From Tranzscheliella williamsii (Eukaryota > Basidiomycota > Ustilaginomycetes > Ustilaginales > Ustilaginaceae): a stretch of DNA of 64,000 nucleotides. A program made the translations under genes and the position numbers. The notes under the pieces were generated by a model that was given only the letters and a program-made list of their open reading frames with translations, made no database searches and was not told the origin of the DNA. The stretch spans positions 124,001 to 188,000 of the forward strand of contig JALBYF010000035.1 in assembly GCA_023212725.1 (NCBI GenBank). Direction: 5' to 3'. The stretch's first letter is position 1. Each line of letters begins with the position of its first letter. Shown piece by piece: positions 38,536-48,863 of this stretch.

Positions 38536-41070
38536 TTATACAGATGGTAGCGGGCTTCGACAGCTGGGGCATTCGGTCTTGATGGTCAGCCAGCGTTCGA
38601 GACAGTGTGTGTGGAAGGCGTGCTGACACGGCGCCACCATTATCTCGGTCCGCTTGCGGCGCAGCGAGCTCGCCGATCCCAGCTCGTCCTTCCAGACCAA
38701 GGCCTGTTGGGCCACCCTAGCCAGCCAGCGTCTCCAACTGGGTGTGCGTCTAGGTGCCACATGGTCGAGGTATGCAGATGAACTGTGTGGACCGCTGTGC
38801 GACTTTTTATCCGGCGGGTAGTCGTGCGGCGAGGCTTCTTCTACCTCTTGCAATTCCTCTGCTTCGAGATCTTCCGCTCCAGCGAGCCGGTCATACGCAT
38901 AGGGCATATCTGAATCTCGTCCACGCCGCTGCGACTGTGTCTGTAGCTGCTGACGTTGTCTTCGCCGCCGCTTAGCCACACTCGGCTTTGTGGGCTCGAT
39001 CGGGTTTAGACAAATGGCGCAGTCGCCAAGAGACGCTTCCTGTGTATGAGCCTCAGGGTCCAAAACACCGGACGTCTTGATTGGTGGATGCCAGTCCCAC
39101 GCCGTCATGGCTTCGGCTGGAATCCACGATGCTGGCAGGAAGAAGTGGGGTCCGAACACATCTTGGGCCAGCAGCACCAATGCTTGCGCGACCAAATACG
39201 CAACCAGCACGTACACCCACCGACTCGGGTCGACAAAGAGTACGTTCTTGGGACATGCAAAGACGTAGAGCGGCAGATACAACCGGCAGGCCGTAGTGCC
39301 AATGATGCACCTCTTTTGAATGGCACGCCGCGTACCGCGCTGAATGTTTTGATAGATTTGTGGCACCCAGAAAGAGAAAAGAACGGGTAGCATGAGACCC
39401 GCTATGACCAATGGGAAGAAAGCGACCATGAGCAAAAAACCGACGACAGCAACGATGGTTGCTCCGCGTCGTCGCGCATTCCTGGCCTCGGACGACTCCA
39501 GCGTTTCTTGCGTTCCGGCGAGAGGCGGTGCTGCTTCAGGCCGCGCCAGACCGGCATCCTCGTCTTGCAGAGTGGGAGAGTTTCCTCTGGGTTCCGGTGC
39601 GCTCGTACGCGGAAGAGGTTGCTGAGGCGCTGGCGTTGCAGGCTGCTGGCGGACCGCGACTGCCGATTCTGCGGCCTCGACCTGGTTCCGGAAGATGGTG
39701 AGAGTGTAGCGGTAGCCAAATGCGAGAAAACAAATGCCACTTAGGAATGCACAGGCAATGAGAGGTAGGGTTGTTTCGTTATCCAGGGCGACGGCTATGC
39801 TTAGATGAGCCAGACAGCCATAGGCGTCCAGAATAGACTGGGCCACGAATGTCTTGTAGCTGACCTTGCTGAGCCCGCTTGGCGTCCTAGTGGCTTCCAT
39901 CTGCTGCACCAGCAGTCTTGTTTGAACAAAGAGAACAACAAGGTAGATGAGGGCGTACCGTACACCCTTTTTCCAAAGCATGGTTTCCAACAGGCCTTGT
40001 ACTTTAGGCGCCGAGAGAACAAACTGGCATTCCGGCGAGAATATGGTCATGTCCATCTGCAACGGCGGCGGTTGAATGGTACTGATGCCGGTAGGCTCTT
40101 GGATTTCGTGCTCCAAGGTCTCCAAGAGGCTCTGGAGGTTCTCTTGTTTCCCGGCAGATGGGAGCTGTGCGTAGATATGCAAGGTGCAGTTATGCTGATA
40201 CGGGGAGGGAGGCGAGTCGTCCGCGGTGGCATCATAGGAGCCGCCGGAAATGATGCCCTGCAGCATGTCGAGACGCTGGTCCAGTGCCTTTTCTATGGCT
40301 GTGACGGTGTTATTACTTGTGTTGTCGTCGAGTTGCGGAATTGTAGATAGAACATGACGAATATCTGTGTTGCGGTCGGACTCTTCCCCTGCGGCGAGTA
40401 AGAACAGGCTACCGGTGGGGATGAAGTGAAGCCCTTCTATCGAGAATTGTACCGAAGCTGGCGAAGAATCGCCGTCGCCAGCAGCGTCAAAGCCGAAGCT
40501 GCCGGTGACGAGCGATACATTGCCGGGGAGGACGTGGTCTTCTTTCAGCTGGAAGTTGACACGGCCGGGCTCGGCTGTGAGCCAGCTGAAAGGACCTCGA
40601 TGATGGTCGAGGATGGTCTCGTCGAGGCCATCTATGTATTCTTCAGCTGTGCCGGAGATCCGCTTGAGTTCTTGCTCGTATAAAGTGCGGTTCAAGTGTG
40701 AGCGGATGGCCAGCGAACGGTTCGACTGCGAGCTGAAGTCGAACCCAAGCCAGTTCCCTTTATAGAAACCGGTAATATTGGAATAGTATGCACCATCTGC
40801 GGTGAGCAGATCATCGCCATGGTACGATGTAGGCAGGAGGGTATGCAACTCGGCGGGGTCCTGCTCCAATGTCCACTTGCCCTGCTGAGTAGCATTCTTG
40901 CGGAACCAGCCCAAGAGCTCCTGTTTGTGCTGTTGTGTTGAGCTGATGGCAGCTCGGACAGGACCGAGCGTATCCTTCCCAAAAAGAGAAAAGGCATTGG
41001 CTTGCGGGAGCAGCAGGTCGGTCACGCCGACCCAAACGGCCAGCAGAAGCAGACCGCCTAGAGGAGGCAT
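38536..41070 (-). CDS. DSC1/TUL1-type transmembrane RING E3 ligase (Golgi/endosome DSC complex)
   Basis: 844 residues, single exon. An N-terminal signal/anchor (GGLLLLAVWVGVTDLLL) precedes a lumenal domain with family segments (YYSNITGFYKGNW, GLDETILDHHRGPFSW). Hydrophobic spans follow from ~365 to 660, and then a C-terminal RING. The first Cys pair is C684/C687 (DCAICLN), but the next ligands start only at C815 (APCQHAFHTHC, then CPSCRSPLP), so a 127-residue low-complexity insert interrupts the RING; yeast Tul1 has a much shorter spacer. Family role: membrane quality control and, in fission yeast and moulds, proteolytic activation of SREBP through the Dsc complex. The start is the only Met before the signal sequence. 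Confidence 0.88.
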   Translation of the reverse strand: MPPLGGLLLLAVWVGVTDLLLPQANAFSLFGKDTLGPVRAAISSTQQHKQELLGWFRKNATQQGKWTLEQDPAELHTLLPTSYHGDDLLTADGAYYSNITGFYKGNWLGFDFSSQSNRSLAIRSHLNRTLYEQELKRISGTAEEYIDGLDETILDHHRGPFSWLTAEPGRVNFQLKEDHVLPGNVSLVTGSFGFDAAGDGDSSPASVQFSIEGLHFIPTGSLFLLAAGEESDRNTDIRHVLSTIPQLDDNTSNNTVTAIEKALDQRLDMLQGIISGGSYDATADDSPPSPYQHNCTLHIYAQLPSAGKQENLQSLLETLEHEIQEPTGISTIQPPPLQMDMTIFSPECQFVLSAPKVQGLLETMLWKKGVRYALIYLVVLFVQTRLLVQQMEATRTPSGLSKVSYKTFVAQSILDAYGCLAHLSIAVALDNETTLPLIACAFLSGICFLAFGYRYTLTIFRNQVEAAESAVAVRQQPATPAPQQPLPRTSAPEPRGNSPTLQDEDAGLARPEAAPPLAGTQETLESSEARNARRRGATIVAVVGFLLMVAFFPLVIAGLMLPVLFSFWVPQIYQNIQRGTRRAIQKRCIIGTTACRLYLPLYVFACPKNVLFVDPSRWVYVLVAYLVAQALVLLAQDVFGPHFFLPASWIPAEAMTAWDWHPPIKTSGVLDPEAHTQEASLGDCAICLNPIEPTKPSVAKRRRRQRQQLQTQSQRRGRDSDMPYAYDRLAGAEDLEAEELQEVEEASPHDYPPDKKSHSGPHSSSAYLDHVAPRRTPSWRRWLARVAQQALVWKDELGSASSLRRKRTEIMVAPCQHAFHTHCLERWLTIKTECPSCRSPLPSV

Positions 41071-41538
41071 ATCAGTCCTCTGACCTGCCGCACCTAGCCC
41101 TGGCGCTGTCTCAACGTCGTCCCACGCTGCAAGGGCCGATCCTACAGCATATTTCGGAGCTTCAATGTCTGCGTCAGCTCACAAAACAGGCGCTGAGCAG
41201 AGGCAGTTGTGAATGTGTCGAAAGAACGGAGCGGAGTGAGAGTCAGGTGTGTGCCTACGATACAGCTCGCAGGTTATGTGGAGCTGCATCTCTAAGCGGA
41301 GTGGAGTGCGCGCGTCGATCGGGCTCCGATACGACTTTTCTTTCTTAGACTCACAAGCCTACCTCACAACTCACATTCACACGGTGACTGAGCCGGATCC
41401 TTCCGCCTGATCCTTTCTACCTTCCTCGTCTCAACGTTCGTAGACTACGCCCACGCATCGCGGCTCAGTCAGCAAGTCGTAGCGTGCGGTCGACCTTCGC
41501 TTCTGGATGCGGATGGGCAAAGTAGCAGTCCGGCTACC
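41071..41538. promoter_or_regulatory. Divergent promoter, DSC1-like / TFIP11-like
   Basis: 468 bp between divergent starts. Short direct repeats of ggagcggagtg type occur near 41230-41310. No TATA element was called. Confidence 0.4.
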
Positions 41539-44500
41539 ATGGCAAGGAGGAAGTCACAGTATAGGAGCGATGACGACACCTCTCAAGACGAATCGGACCT
41601 CGCCGATGCAGCGGCCCAAGACGAGCCAGATGCCTTTGATCTAGGCTTCTCGGGTGTTCCGCGGAAGCGCAAGCGCAGGTCCAAAGACGACGCGATCTAT
41701 GGTATCTTTGGCGCTTCATCCGACGAGGAGAATCAAGTGGAGAAGGGTGTCGGCCGACCCGTGAGAGCGCGCAATGCGCGCGGGCGGAAGGTAGACTATC
41801 GAGCTGGCCAGACATTCGTCCGCTCAACTGGGCTCGGGGCGGCCGCAGAGCCCTTGGAGGAGCATCACAGCGAAGGGCAAGAGCTAGCCACATCCGACAG
41901 TGCTTCAGACGCATATTCGGAAGCCGAGACCTACGCACGGCAGCCTGTGACGAGAGAAGAGCAGCTGGAGACACGCTCTGCTTTTGGCAGCCTTGCGTCA
42001 GTACCGACTGCAGAGGAAGCCAGAATGCGAACTGAGCAGCAGAGCTCGACTTTCCAGCCCGCCTCTTTTGTCTCGTCTCGAAAAAAGAGAAATGTGGCCC
42101 ATCAAGCCGCGACCGAGCCAGATAGTGCTGAGCATATTCAGACTGCTGATCGGCCATCCGTCCGCTCTGACGGGGCAGACGGCAGCAACAGCGCGGCGAA
42201 CACTCCTCGGGCAGACGCTGGCGCTGGCGGCAGAGGAGGAATAGGCAGCTCTTCCCTGCCGTCTGGCTCGCGGCGTAGCGGCCTCACCTCGCTGTCTATG
42301 TTTGTCTCCGCAGGGTCCAAGAAGCCCACCGATGAAGACACCAGAGAGCCTGGTGCAGGAGAGCCGGGTGCAGAAGAGTCCGGTGCTAAAGAGCTCGGTA
42401 CAGAAGAGCTCCCTGCTGCCGTCTTGCAAAGGCAGACGGATAGCTCGCACCCATCCACTGTAGGGCAAGGATCAAGAAATCAAAATGAAGAAGGCTCGCA
42501 GGATGAGGTCGCCGACGTGGTGGCTGCTGCTGGTGTCCCAGCCTCCTTTTCTACGCCTGTTGCGGCAATGCAGCCATCTACGGCGTTTCGAAGGCGCGAA
42601 AAATCCACGGATACGGGGCCGCCTTTGGTTCCCAAGACCAAGACCAGCATCCGATTTGGGGGCAGGTTTGACCCTTCGGCCTACTTGGCCAAGATGGGCT
42701 GGACTGGAGGTGGACTGGGCAAGACAGGGCAAGGGATCGTCAACCCGATCGAGGTACAGCTCCGTCCTGAGCGTGCCGGTATCGCCTACGGGGGCCTCAA
42801 GGAGAAGACCAAGCAGGCCAAAGACGAGGCGCGCCGGCGCGGCGAGCCAGTGTCAAGCGACGAGGAAGACCGGGGCAAGCGGCACGCCGAGGAGCGGAGG
42901 CGCGAGCGTCAGCAGCGCAAGGAGAAGAAAGCGTCCGCTGCAGAAAGCCGCGCATGGACGCAGGCCGAGAGACGGCCGCGCAGGCCGAAGATCGAGCATC
43001 GGACGTACGAGCAGATCCTTGAAGAGATCGGCGGGCTGCCCACCACCCAGGCCACCGTCGGCAAGGTGATTGATGCCAGGGGTGTCGAGATGCGCGAGGT
43101 CTCTGATCTGGCGACCGCGCTCTCGCGGCAGGGCGTGCCGAGCATCCCGACAGGCCCGCTGCCCGAACTGCAGCATAACCTCAAGCTGATCTGCGACGAC
43201 AACGCCGAGACACTCGCCGCGCTGGCCAAAGAGGGCGCCCACATCCAGGAGAAGCGCAAATGGCTGCGCAGGGAGGCGCAAGAAGCCACACGCCGCAGAG
43301 CAGCCGAGCTCGCCCAGACCCAACGTATCCGCCTCGCCCTGGCGCTCGTCCAGGACCTCGAAAAGCTCGGCACGACGCTCGGCTCCGAAGGCGGCGCAGA
43401 CGATCTGCCGGCGTTTACACCGCTGATCGCGCGCATTGCTACCGAGTTCTCCAATGAAGTCGAAGAGTTCGGCCTCGACGAGGCGGTGGTTGGCTCCATC
43501 GCCCCGCTTGTACGGCGGATCTGGATGGACTGGGAGCCACTCAAGGAGCCCAGACTGACGGTCGATTGTTTCAGCGAGTGGCGTGGCGTACTAAAGACAC
43601 AGGAGACACTTCCCTCGTCGAAGGGTAAGGGTGCGATGACTCCGTACGAGGCGCTCATGTGGAACGTTTGGATGCCGAGGGTGCGGAGCGCGCTCAACAA
43701 CCACTGGAAGCCCCACCAGCCGTCTGCGGCGGTGGAGCTGCTGGAGGCGTGGCGGCGGGTGCTGCCGCTGTTCGTATGGGACAACGTTATCGACCAGCTG
43801 CTGCTTCCGAAGCTGCGTGCCGGCGTGGCCGACTGGGATGCGAAGCTGTCCAAGTGGGGGCTGGAGCATGTTGTCTTCCCGTGGCTTGCGGTGGTGGGGA
43901 CGGAGCGGATGGGCGAGGTGCTGCAGGAGGCGAAGCGGCGGCTGCGTGCGTGGCTCAAGCTGTGCGATGTGACGCAGGCGCCGGGGGCGGGGGTGGAGCA
44001 GTGGCAGCGGCTGTACGCAGGTGCGGGCGGCGGGCCGGGTGTGGGGGAGTGGGATGCGCTGATGCTGGCGACGGTGGTGCCGCGGCTGGCGGGGTACCTG
44101 CGGTCGCGGTTTGCGGTCCGGCCGGCCGCGCAGGTGCTCGACGAGTTGGAGGCGGTGCTGGCGTGGCGCGGCGTGGTGCGGCGCTCGGTGCTGGCGCGCG
44201 TCGTTGCCGCCGAGTTCTTTCCCAAGTGGCTCGCCGTCTTGGCGGCGTGGCTGCGGCAGGCGCGCGCCGATCTGGCCGAGGTCGCCGACTGGTACGAGTA
44301 CTGGCGTGGCTGGTTCCGCACAGAGGCGCTCGAGGGCCCCGCGGCCGACGCTGGCTTCGGCGCCGCGCTCCACCTCATCAACCGCGCGCTCGATGTCGCA
44401 CCCGACCAGCGCGCCGCGCTGCCGGACGCCGAATTCGCACTCCCCGCACGCACCCCCCCCGCGCGGCCGCCGGCGCCGCCCGCACCCACCGCCACCTTCC

Positions 44501-44763
44501 GCGCTGTCCTGGACGACCAACTGGCAGCACACGACATCTTGCTCGTCCGCACAGCTCACCTCCGCGCACCTGCGCCGCTCGCTGCCGCTCCTGTCTTCCG
44601 TGCCGCCACCACGGTCAGCCCCTCGCCCGCGGGCGCGCTCGTCTGTCTCGACGACGACGTCCTCTACATGAAACCCGCCCCTGCCGAAACCCCCGACGCC
44701 GAGACACCCTGGGACCCGGTCTCCGTCCAGCACCTCATCGACACCGTCGTCGCGCAGCAGTAG
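41539..44763 (+). CDS. TFIP11/Ntr1 (Spp382)-type G-patch splicing factor
   Basis: 1074 residues, single exon. An acidic/basic N-terminus contains FDLGFSGVPRKRKRR and AIYGIFGASSDEE. A Glu/Gly/Ala repeat (EPGAGEPGAEESG, ~273-290) precedes the G-patch at about 370-420 (FDPSAYLAKMGWTGGGLGKT, then GQGIVNPIEV). The large C-terminal GC-rich-factor-like domain (about 540-1074) has YEALMWNVWMPRVRSALNNH and LPLFVWDNVIDQLLLPKL. Family role: with the helicase Prp43 it releases the excised intron lariat and disassembles the spliceosome in the nucleus. The Pro/Ala-rich stretch near 970-990 is a loop specific to this lineage. The start ATG at 41539 is the first in frame. The 3' end faces SKN7, 177 bp away. 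Confidence 0.92.
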   Translation: MARRKSQYRSDDDTSQDESDLADAAAQDEPDAFDLGFSGVPRKRKRRSKDDAIYGIFGASSDEENQVEKGVGRPVRARNARGRKVDYRAGQTFVRSTGLGAAAEPLEEHHSEGQELATSDSASDAYSEAETYARQPVTREEQLETRSAFGSLASVPTAEEARMRTEQQSSTFQPASFVSSRKKRNVAHQAATEPDSAEHIQTADRPSVRSDGADGSNSAANTPRADAGAGGRGGIGSSSLPSGSRRSGLTSLSMFVSAGSKKPTDEDTREPGAGEPGAEESGAKELGTEELPAAVLQRQTDSSHPSTVGQGSRNQNEEGSQDEVADVVAAAGVPASFSTPVAAMQPSTAFRRREKSTDTGPPLVPKTKTSIRFGGRFDPSAYLAKMGWTGGGLGKTGQGIVNPIEVQLRPERAGIAYGGLKEKTKQAKDEARRRGEPVSSDEEDRGKRHAEERRRERQQRKEKKASAAESRAWTQAERRPRRPKIEHRTYEQILEEIGGLPTTQATVGKVIDARGVEMREVSDLATALSRQGVPSIPTGPLPELQHNLKLICDDNAETLAALAKEGAHIQEKRKWLRREAQEATRRRAAELAQTQRIRLALALVQDLEKLGTTLGSEGGADDLPAFTPLIARIATEFSNEVEEFGLDEAVVGSIAPLVRRIWMDWEPLKEPRLTVDCFSEWRGVLKTQETLPSSKGKGAMTPYEALMWNVWMPRVRSALNNHWKPHQPSAAVELLEAWRRVLPLFVWDNVIDQLLLPKLRAGVADWDAKLSKWGLEHVVFPWLAVVGTERMGEVLQEAKRRLRAWLKLCDVTQAPGAGVEQWQRLYAGAGGGPGVGEWDALMLATVVPRLAGYLRSRFAVRPAAQVLDELEAVLAWRGVVRRSVLARVVAAEFFPKWLAVLAAWLRQARADLAEVADWYEYWRGWFRTEALEGPAADAGFGAALHLINRALDVAPDQRAALPDAEFALPARTPPARPPAPPAPTATFRAVLDDQLAAHDILLVRTAHLRAPAPLAAAPVFRAATTVSPSPAGALVCLDDDVLYMKPAPAETPDAETPWDPVSVQHLIDTVVAQQ

Positions 44764-44940
44764 ACCGCGCACCACGCGCACAGCACGCGCGACACCGCAG
44801 GCAGGAACGGCAGCGATCCAAACCGACACGCGTGTACAGCATAGTGATACATTAGAGGAGCGCGGAAAACAGCCGAGTAGGCCCGAACCGGGTGGGCGTG
44901 CGTGGTAGCGTGTGGAGCGGTGATGCGGGGGGTAGAAGGG

Positions 44941-47900
44941 CTAGGAGATCTCGGTGAAGCGGCCGCGCTTGGTGGTGGGGTCGGGGGGGCCCGGGTTGTC
45001 GGGAGGCGCGGGGCGCTTGGTGGCGGGGGCGCGCGGGGCGGCAGGGTCAGCGCGCGGCGAGCCGGGCGTGGTGTGGCCGCGCTCGCCCGCGGCCTCCGAG
45101 ACCGAGCCGGCGGCAATCAGGTTCTGCAGCATGGCAATGTACTCCTCGTCGCTAAAGCCCATGCCGGCGAGCGGGTTGAGCGTCCCGTCGGCCTCGTCGT
45201 GGTAGGCACCGTTGGCCGCGGCGCCGCCCTCGCTCGCGCCCGGCGTGTGCATCTTGACCGAGGTGCTGAGCGCCTGCTGCAGGTTGCCCTCGGCGACGCT
45301 GCCGAGCGCCAGACTGCGCGGGATGTGCTCCATCTTCTGGACTGTCTTGAGGTGGATCAGGTGTTTCTCGAGCATGTTCAGCAGGCCCTCCTTGGTGAAC
45401 GGCTTGGGCAGCATGTCGTTCATCCCGGAAGAGAGGTAGTTGATCAGCTCCGCGGGCCCCGAGTTGCTCGTCATGCTGATGATCGGCGTGCGCGGGTCGA
45501 ACTGCCGGATCAGCGACGTGGCCGAGACGCCGTCGAGGTTCGGCATGACAATGTCCATCAGCACCAGGTCGTACTTTTCGAGGTTCATCTTGTTGACCGC
45601 CGACATGCCGTCGACGGCGTAGTCTATCGAGCAGCCAAAGACCTGCAAAAACTTGGACGAGAGGCGGCGGCAGACCTCGTCGTCGTCTACGAGCAGCACG
45701 CGCGGCGGCACTGCCCAGCCGGGCACCAGCGTCGAGCGACGCACGCGGAGCAAGTTCGGGCCCCCGGCGTCCGAGCCGGGCGTGCTGCGCTTGTCGTCCT
45801 CCGCAGACTTGCCTTTGTCGTCGGTCGCGGCCGAACCGGGCAGCGCTGGCGTCGGGGTGGTAGAGCCGGCGCGGCCGTCGATTCTGGGCATGTGCTGCGG
45901 CAGCTCTTCCAGCTGAGGCACCTGGAAGCCGTACTGGTTTGCAAAGCCGGGCGACGGACGCTTCCCAAATGCGTCTCGGACGGCGTCCGCCAGGCTGCTC
46001 TTGGTCGATGCGGCCGCTTCGGCGCCATTGTTGGCCAGGTAGTCTTGGCTCCCTTCTCTGGGCTGCAGCGCCCCTACGGTGAATACACGGAGGCCCGCCT
46101 TTTCGAAGGACGAGAGGCTCGGGTTGCGCGTGGCATTGGCAATAACGCTGGTCACCGAGGAGTCCAGCTCGTCGGCAGTGGTATGGGGCGGATGCAAACG
46201 CATGCCATTGTTGTCGAGCGGGGCGCCCGCCACCTCGTGTCTCGTGTCTGGGGTCTTGCCGGGTTCGAGCGGCGAAGCAACACTCTTGGGCGAGAGCGGC
46301 GCGGCGGAAGACGGCGCGCTGGTTGCGGCCATGCGCGAGCCGGCGGTACCGCGGGGGCCGTGGGTCGCCTCGGGGGCCGAGTGCGATGAAGAAGGGGCCG
46401 AGGGTCCCGCCTTGGCATTGACGCTGTCGACTCTGCGGGAGATCTCGCTCATCTGGGCGAACGAGGCCGCGGCAACGTCTTCGTACGGGTTGATCAGCTT
46501 GGCGGCCTCCTCGGACGGCAGGAAGGGCCCATCCGCACCTGCCATACCCGCTGTGAGCAGGCTGGCCGCGGTCCGCGGACCGCCCTCTACACGCCGGTCC
46601 TGCTCAAGATTCATGAGATACTGGATGAGGTTCTGCATGAGTTGGTCCTGCTGCACCATGTTGCGCTGGAAGGTCAGCATTTCGCCAATGACACCCTGGT
46701 ACTGCTTGGTGAGGCCATTGATGTGGTTCTGCATCTGATCCTGCACCGCGGTGAGCGTGGCGACTTGGGCTCTCAGCTCGGAATACGATTCGGCGGCCCT
46801 GTCTGCCGCTTCTGCGGTCTGCGGGGTGGGGCTCTCGTCTCGCTCCCCGTCCGCGGCACTGGGTTTCGCAGCAGCGGCCTTCTTCTTGGTCGGGATCTTG
46901 CGCTTGACATTTTCCAGAAGATCTTCGCGGCCGCGGATAAAGCCGGGATGCTGAAACTCCCACGAATGCTCGCCGACGCCCGTCGCACCCTCTTCCGGGT
47001 TCTTGACTTTATGGAAGTCGTATTTGTTGAGCTGGCGGACAAAGCTGGCAAAATTGGAGTGGCGGAAGTTGCGAGGCAAGACGTGCTTGGTGAAGTCGTT
47101 CATGTCCTTGACGATAAACGTCTCGCCGGAGGGTGCCCAGGAAACCACATTGTCGTACGCCTTGTCGTCGAGCATGCTGAAGAGCTTTTTTACAAAGTCG
47201 CTGGTGCCCTTGGTCGCTGCCTGGACACCGTCAATGCTACGCCCCTTGCCCTTACTGTCATAGTCGTCCAAGGCGCCGGCGTCATCATCGTCAGCATCCT
47301 CCTCGAGTTTCGGCCGCGAAAAGTCAAAGGAACGGCCCATGCCGTGCGGTACGCCGTTAGGTGTCCGGCTGCCGCTGTGGGGGGCGGCGGGCTGCGCAGA
47401 CAGTGATTGGAGCACGCAAGCGGCAGCGGGAGCCGAGTTCCAAGCACCTTGCTGTTGCTGAGGAGGGTGATGATGCGGGTAGTTGCCAGCCGCGTTTGTG
47501 CCTGCGTAGCTCGAATGATTCATGTGACCGCCTCGGGGGCTGGAGGAGGCTATGTGCTGCTCGTGCGAGGAATGAAGGTGGGAGGAATAGCCGGGCTGGG
47601 AGCCGTAGGCAGGCAGATGAGGGTGCGGCTGTCTGCTGGGGCTGTTGGCGCTGAGCGGCGGAATCTCGTAGCCGGAACCGTAGGGCAAGCGCGCGCTGGA
47701 GTTACTGGAGCTGCCGAAATCCTGCGATGTCGAGCCTTGCCACTGTGGCGGGGCCTGCCTGCTCCCCGGGGGTGGAAGATGGGCTGACGGATAGGATCCC
47801 AGCTGATTCTGTGGAGGGTAGGGCGGCGAAAGCTGTGCCTGCGACGCGTACGGGTCCATGTGAGGATGATGACGATGCTGGCCGGTACCCTGGGGCGGCG

Positions 47901-47967
47901 GGTACTGCGGCTGCGGGTCGTGCCAGCCGGGGTGATTCGACATGGCGTTGACTGTGGGGTGGGACAT
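44941..47967 (-). CDS. SKN7: SKN7-type HSF-domain response regulator
   Basis: 1008 residues, single exon. After a His/Pro/Gln/Ser-rich N-terminus, an HSF-type DNA-binding domain lies at about 252-355 (FVKKLFSMLDDKAYDNVVSW, FRHSNFASFVRQLNKYDFHK). A coiled coil (~385-445) follows. A receiver domain spans about 755-875 (RVLLVDDDEVCRR, then VLMDIVMPNLDG, with the phospho-acceptor Asp at 805, SMTSN and MLPKPFTKEGLL). This is the Skn7/Prr1 architecture. It is the nuclear end of the Sln1-Ypd1 phosphorelay in cell-wall and osmotic stress and acts with Yap1-type factors in oxidative stress. It is longer than yeast Skn7 (622) through low-complexity linkers. M1 or M9 (47943) could be the start. Confidence 0.95.
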   Translation of the reverse strand: MSHPTVNAMSNHPGWHDPQPQYPPPQGTGQHRHHPHMDPYASQAQLSPPYPPQNQLGSYPSAHLPPPGSRQAPPQWQGSTSQDFGSSSNSSARLPYGSGYEIPPLSANSPSRQPHPHLPAYGSQPGYSSHLHSSHEQHIASSSPRGGHMNHSSYAGTNAAGNYPHHHPPQQQQGAWNSAPAAACVLQSLSAQPAAPHSGSRTPNGVPHGMGRSFDFSRPKLEEDADDDDAGALDDYDSKGKGRSIDGVQAATKGTSDFVKKLFSMLDDKAYDNVVSWAPSGETFIVKDMNDFTKHVLPRNFRHSNFASFVRQLNKYDFHKVKNPEEGATGVGEHSWEFQHPGFIRGREDLLENVKRKIPTKKKAAAAKPSAADGERDESPTPQTAEAADRAAESYSELRAQVATLTAVQDQMQNHINGLTKQYQGVIGEMLTFQRNMVQQDQLMQNLIQYLMNLEQDRRVEGGPRTAASLLTAGMAGADGPFLPSEEAAKLINPYEDVAAASFAQMSEISRRVDSVNAKAGPSAPSSSHSAPEATHGPRGTAGSRMAATSAPSSAAPLSPKSVASPLEPGKTPDTRHEVAGAPLDNNGMRLHPPHTTADELDSSVTSVIANATRNPSLSSFEKAGLRVFTVGALQPREGSQDYLANNGAEAAASTKSSLADAVRDAFGKRPSPGFANQYGFQVPQLEELPQHMPRIDGRAGSTTPTPALPGSAATDDKGKSAEDDKRSTPGSDAGGPNLLRVRRSTLVPGWAVPPRVLLVDDDEVCRRLSSKFLQVFGCSIDYAVDGMSAVNKMNLEKYDLVLMDIVMPNLDGVSATSLIRQFDPRTPIISMTSNSGPAELINYLSSGMNDMLPKPFTKEGLLNMLEKHLIHLKTVQKMEHIPRSLALGSVAEGNLQQALSTSVKMHTPGASEGGAAANGAYHDEADGTLNPLAGMGFSDEEYIAMLQNLIAAGSVSEAAGERGHTTPGSPRADPAAPRAPATKRPAPPDNPGPPDPTTKRGRFTEIS

Positions 47968-48863
47968 GGCATCGACTAGAGCGAAACCATGTAGGAGCCG
48001 AACGCCGGAGGTGAGTCAGACAGGATTATCCAAAAAGCGGCGTATTGTCTGCACCCCCGTTGTCTGCACACCCGACGTTGCTCGAGAAGCGAGCACTCAC
48101 GGTTGGCACTGAGCAACCGCAGCGGTGTTGCAGACCAGCCAGCGATGCACTCTGGGGAGCAGCGGGATAGACCAAGCGGGCTGGGCGAGATGCGGGCTGG
48201 CGAAGCGGCTGCGTACTAGCTGCGGTGTCGAAGAAGGGAGGTACGGGCGACCTCGAGACCGGCCGGCCGGGCGACTCGCGATGGGTGAGGCGCGGGACGG
48301 CTATGACGCAGAGCGGACGGCGATGGGCGCGGTAAGCGGCGAGTTGGCCTGGCGGTGGTGGTGGGAAGGCACTGCCAACGGACCCACGGCCAACGTCGAA
48401 CGGCGAACGAGCAGAAGCGTAGGCTGCGATCCCCGATCGTTGAACCCCGATCCCGATTCCACGCTCATCTTGCGCTCATCGGCCAAAAAGCGGGTGAGCA
48501 GACGACGGCACTGCGATGACGCCGGGTTGCCACCTCGGTCGCCACCGTTCCGACTGTCCGTGCGGGCTTCTCGCAAGGCCACGGCACAGAAGCGTCTGGC
48601 CACGTCCGCCGCCATCGTCGTCGCGGATGCTGTGTGGGACTTGAATTGCGCCCTGACAACGTGAACGCAGGAAGCGATGTTAGACTTCTTCTCCGCTGGG
48701 TGGTTGTTCCTGCGACAGCTAAGGTACGGCAGCGCTCAGAACGAATTTGCGGCAGGCACACATGCGCAACCGGACGGCCAGAAACGTTTGGACAAGTTAG
48801 ATGCGGGCAGAAGAACGGAAAATGGGAAACAAGCTCGAGTGGAAAAAGGTCAGAAGCGGGGGG
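47968..48863. other. Intergenic upstream of SKN7 / downstream of the NUM1-like gene
   Basis: 896 bp, tandem orientation. A 179-codon frame on the plus strand (48125-48664) has no domain and is compositionally like the opposite-strand shadows, so it is not called. A small repeat, tgtctgcacacccg / tgtctgcacccccg, occurs near 48047-48073. Confidence 0.45.

Noticed and set aside
42909..44552. 547-codon minus-strand frame opposite the TFIP11-like gene
   Set aside because: It is a shadow of the plus-strand gene. Its Ser/Arg/Thr-rich composition follows from the codons of the opposite strand.
48125..48664. 179-codon plus-strand frame between SKN7 and the NUM1-like gene
   Set aside because: No domain and Arg/Gly-rich composition typical of chance frames in GC-rich DNA.
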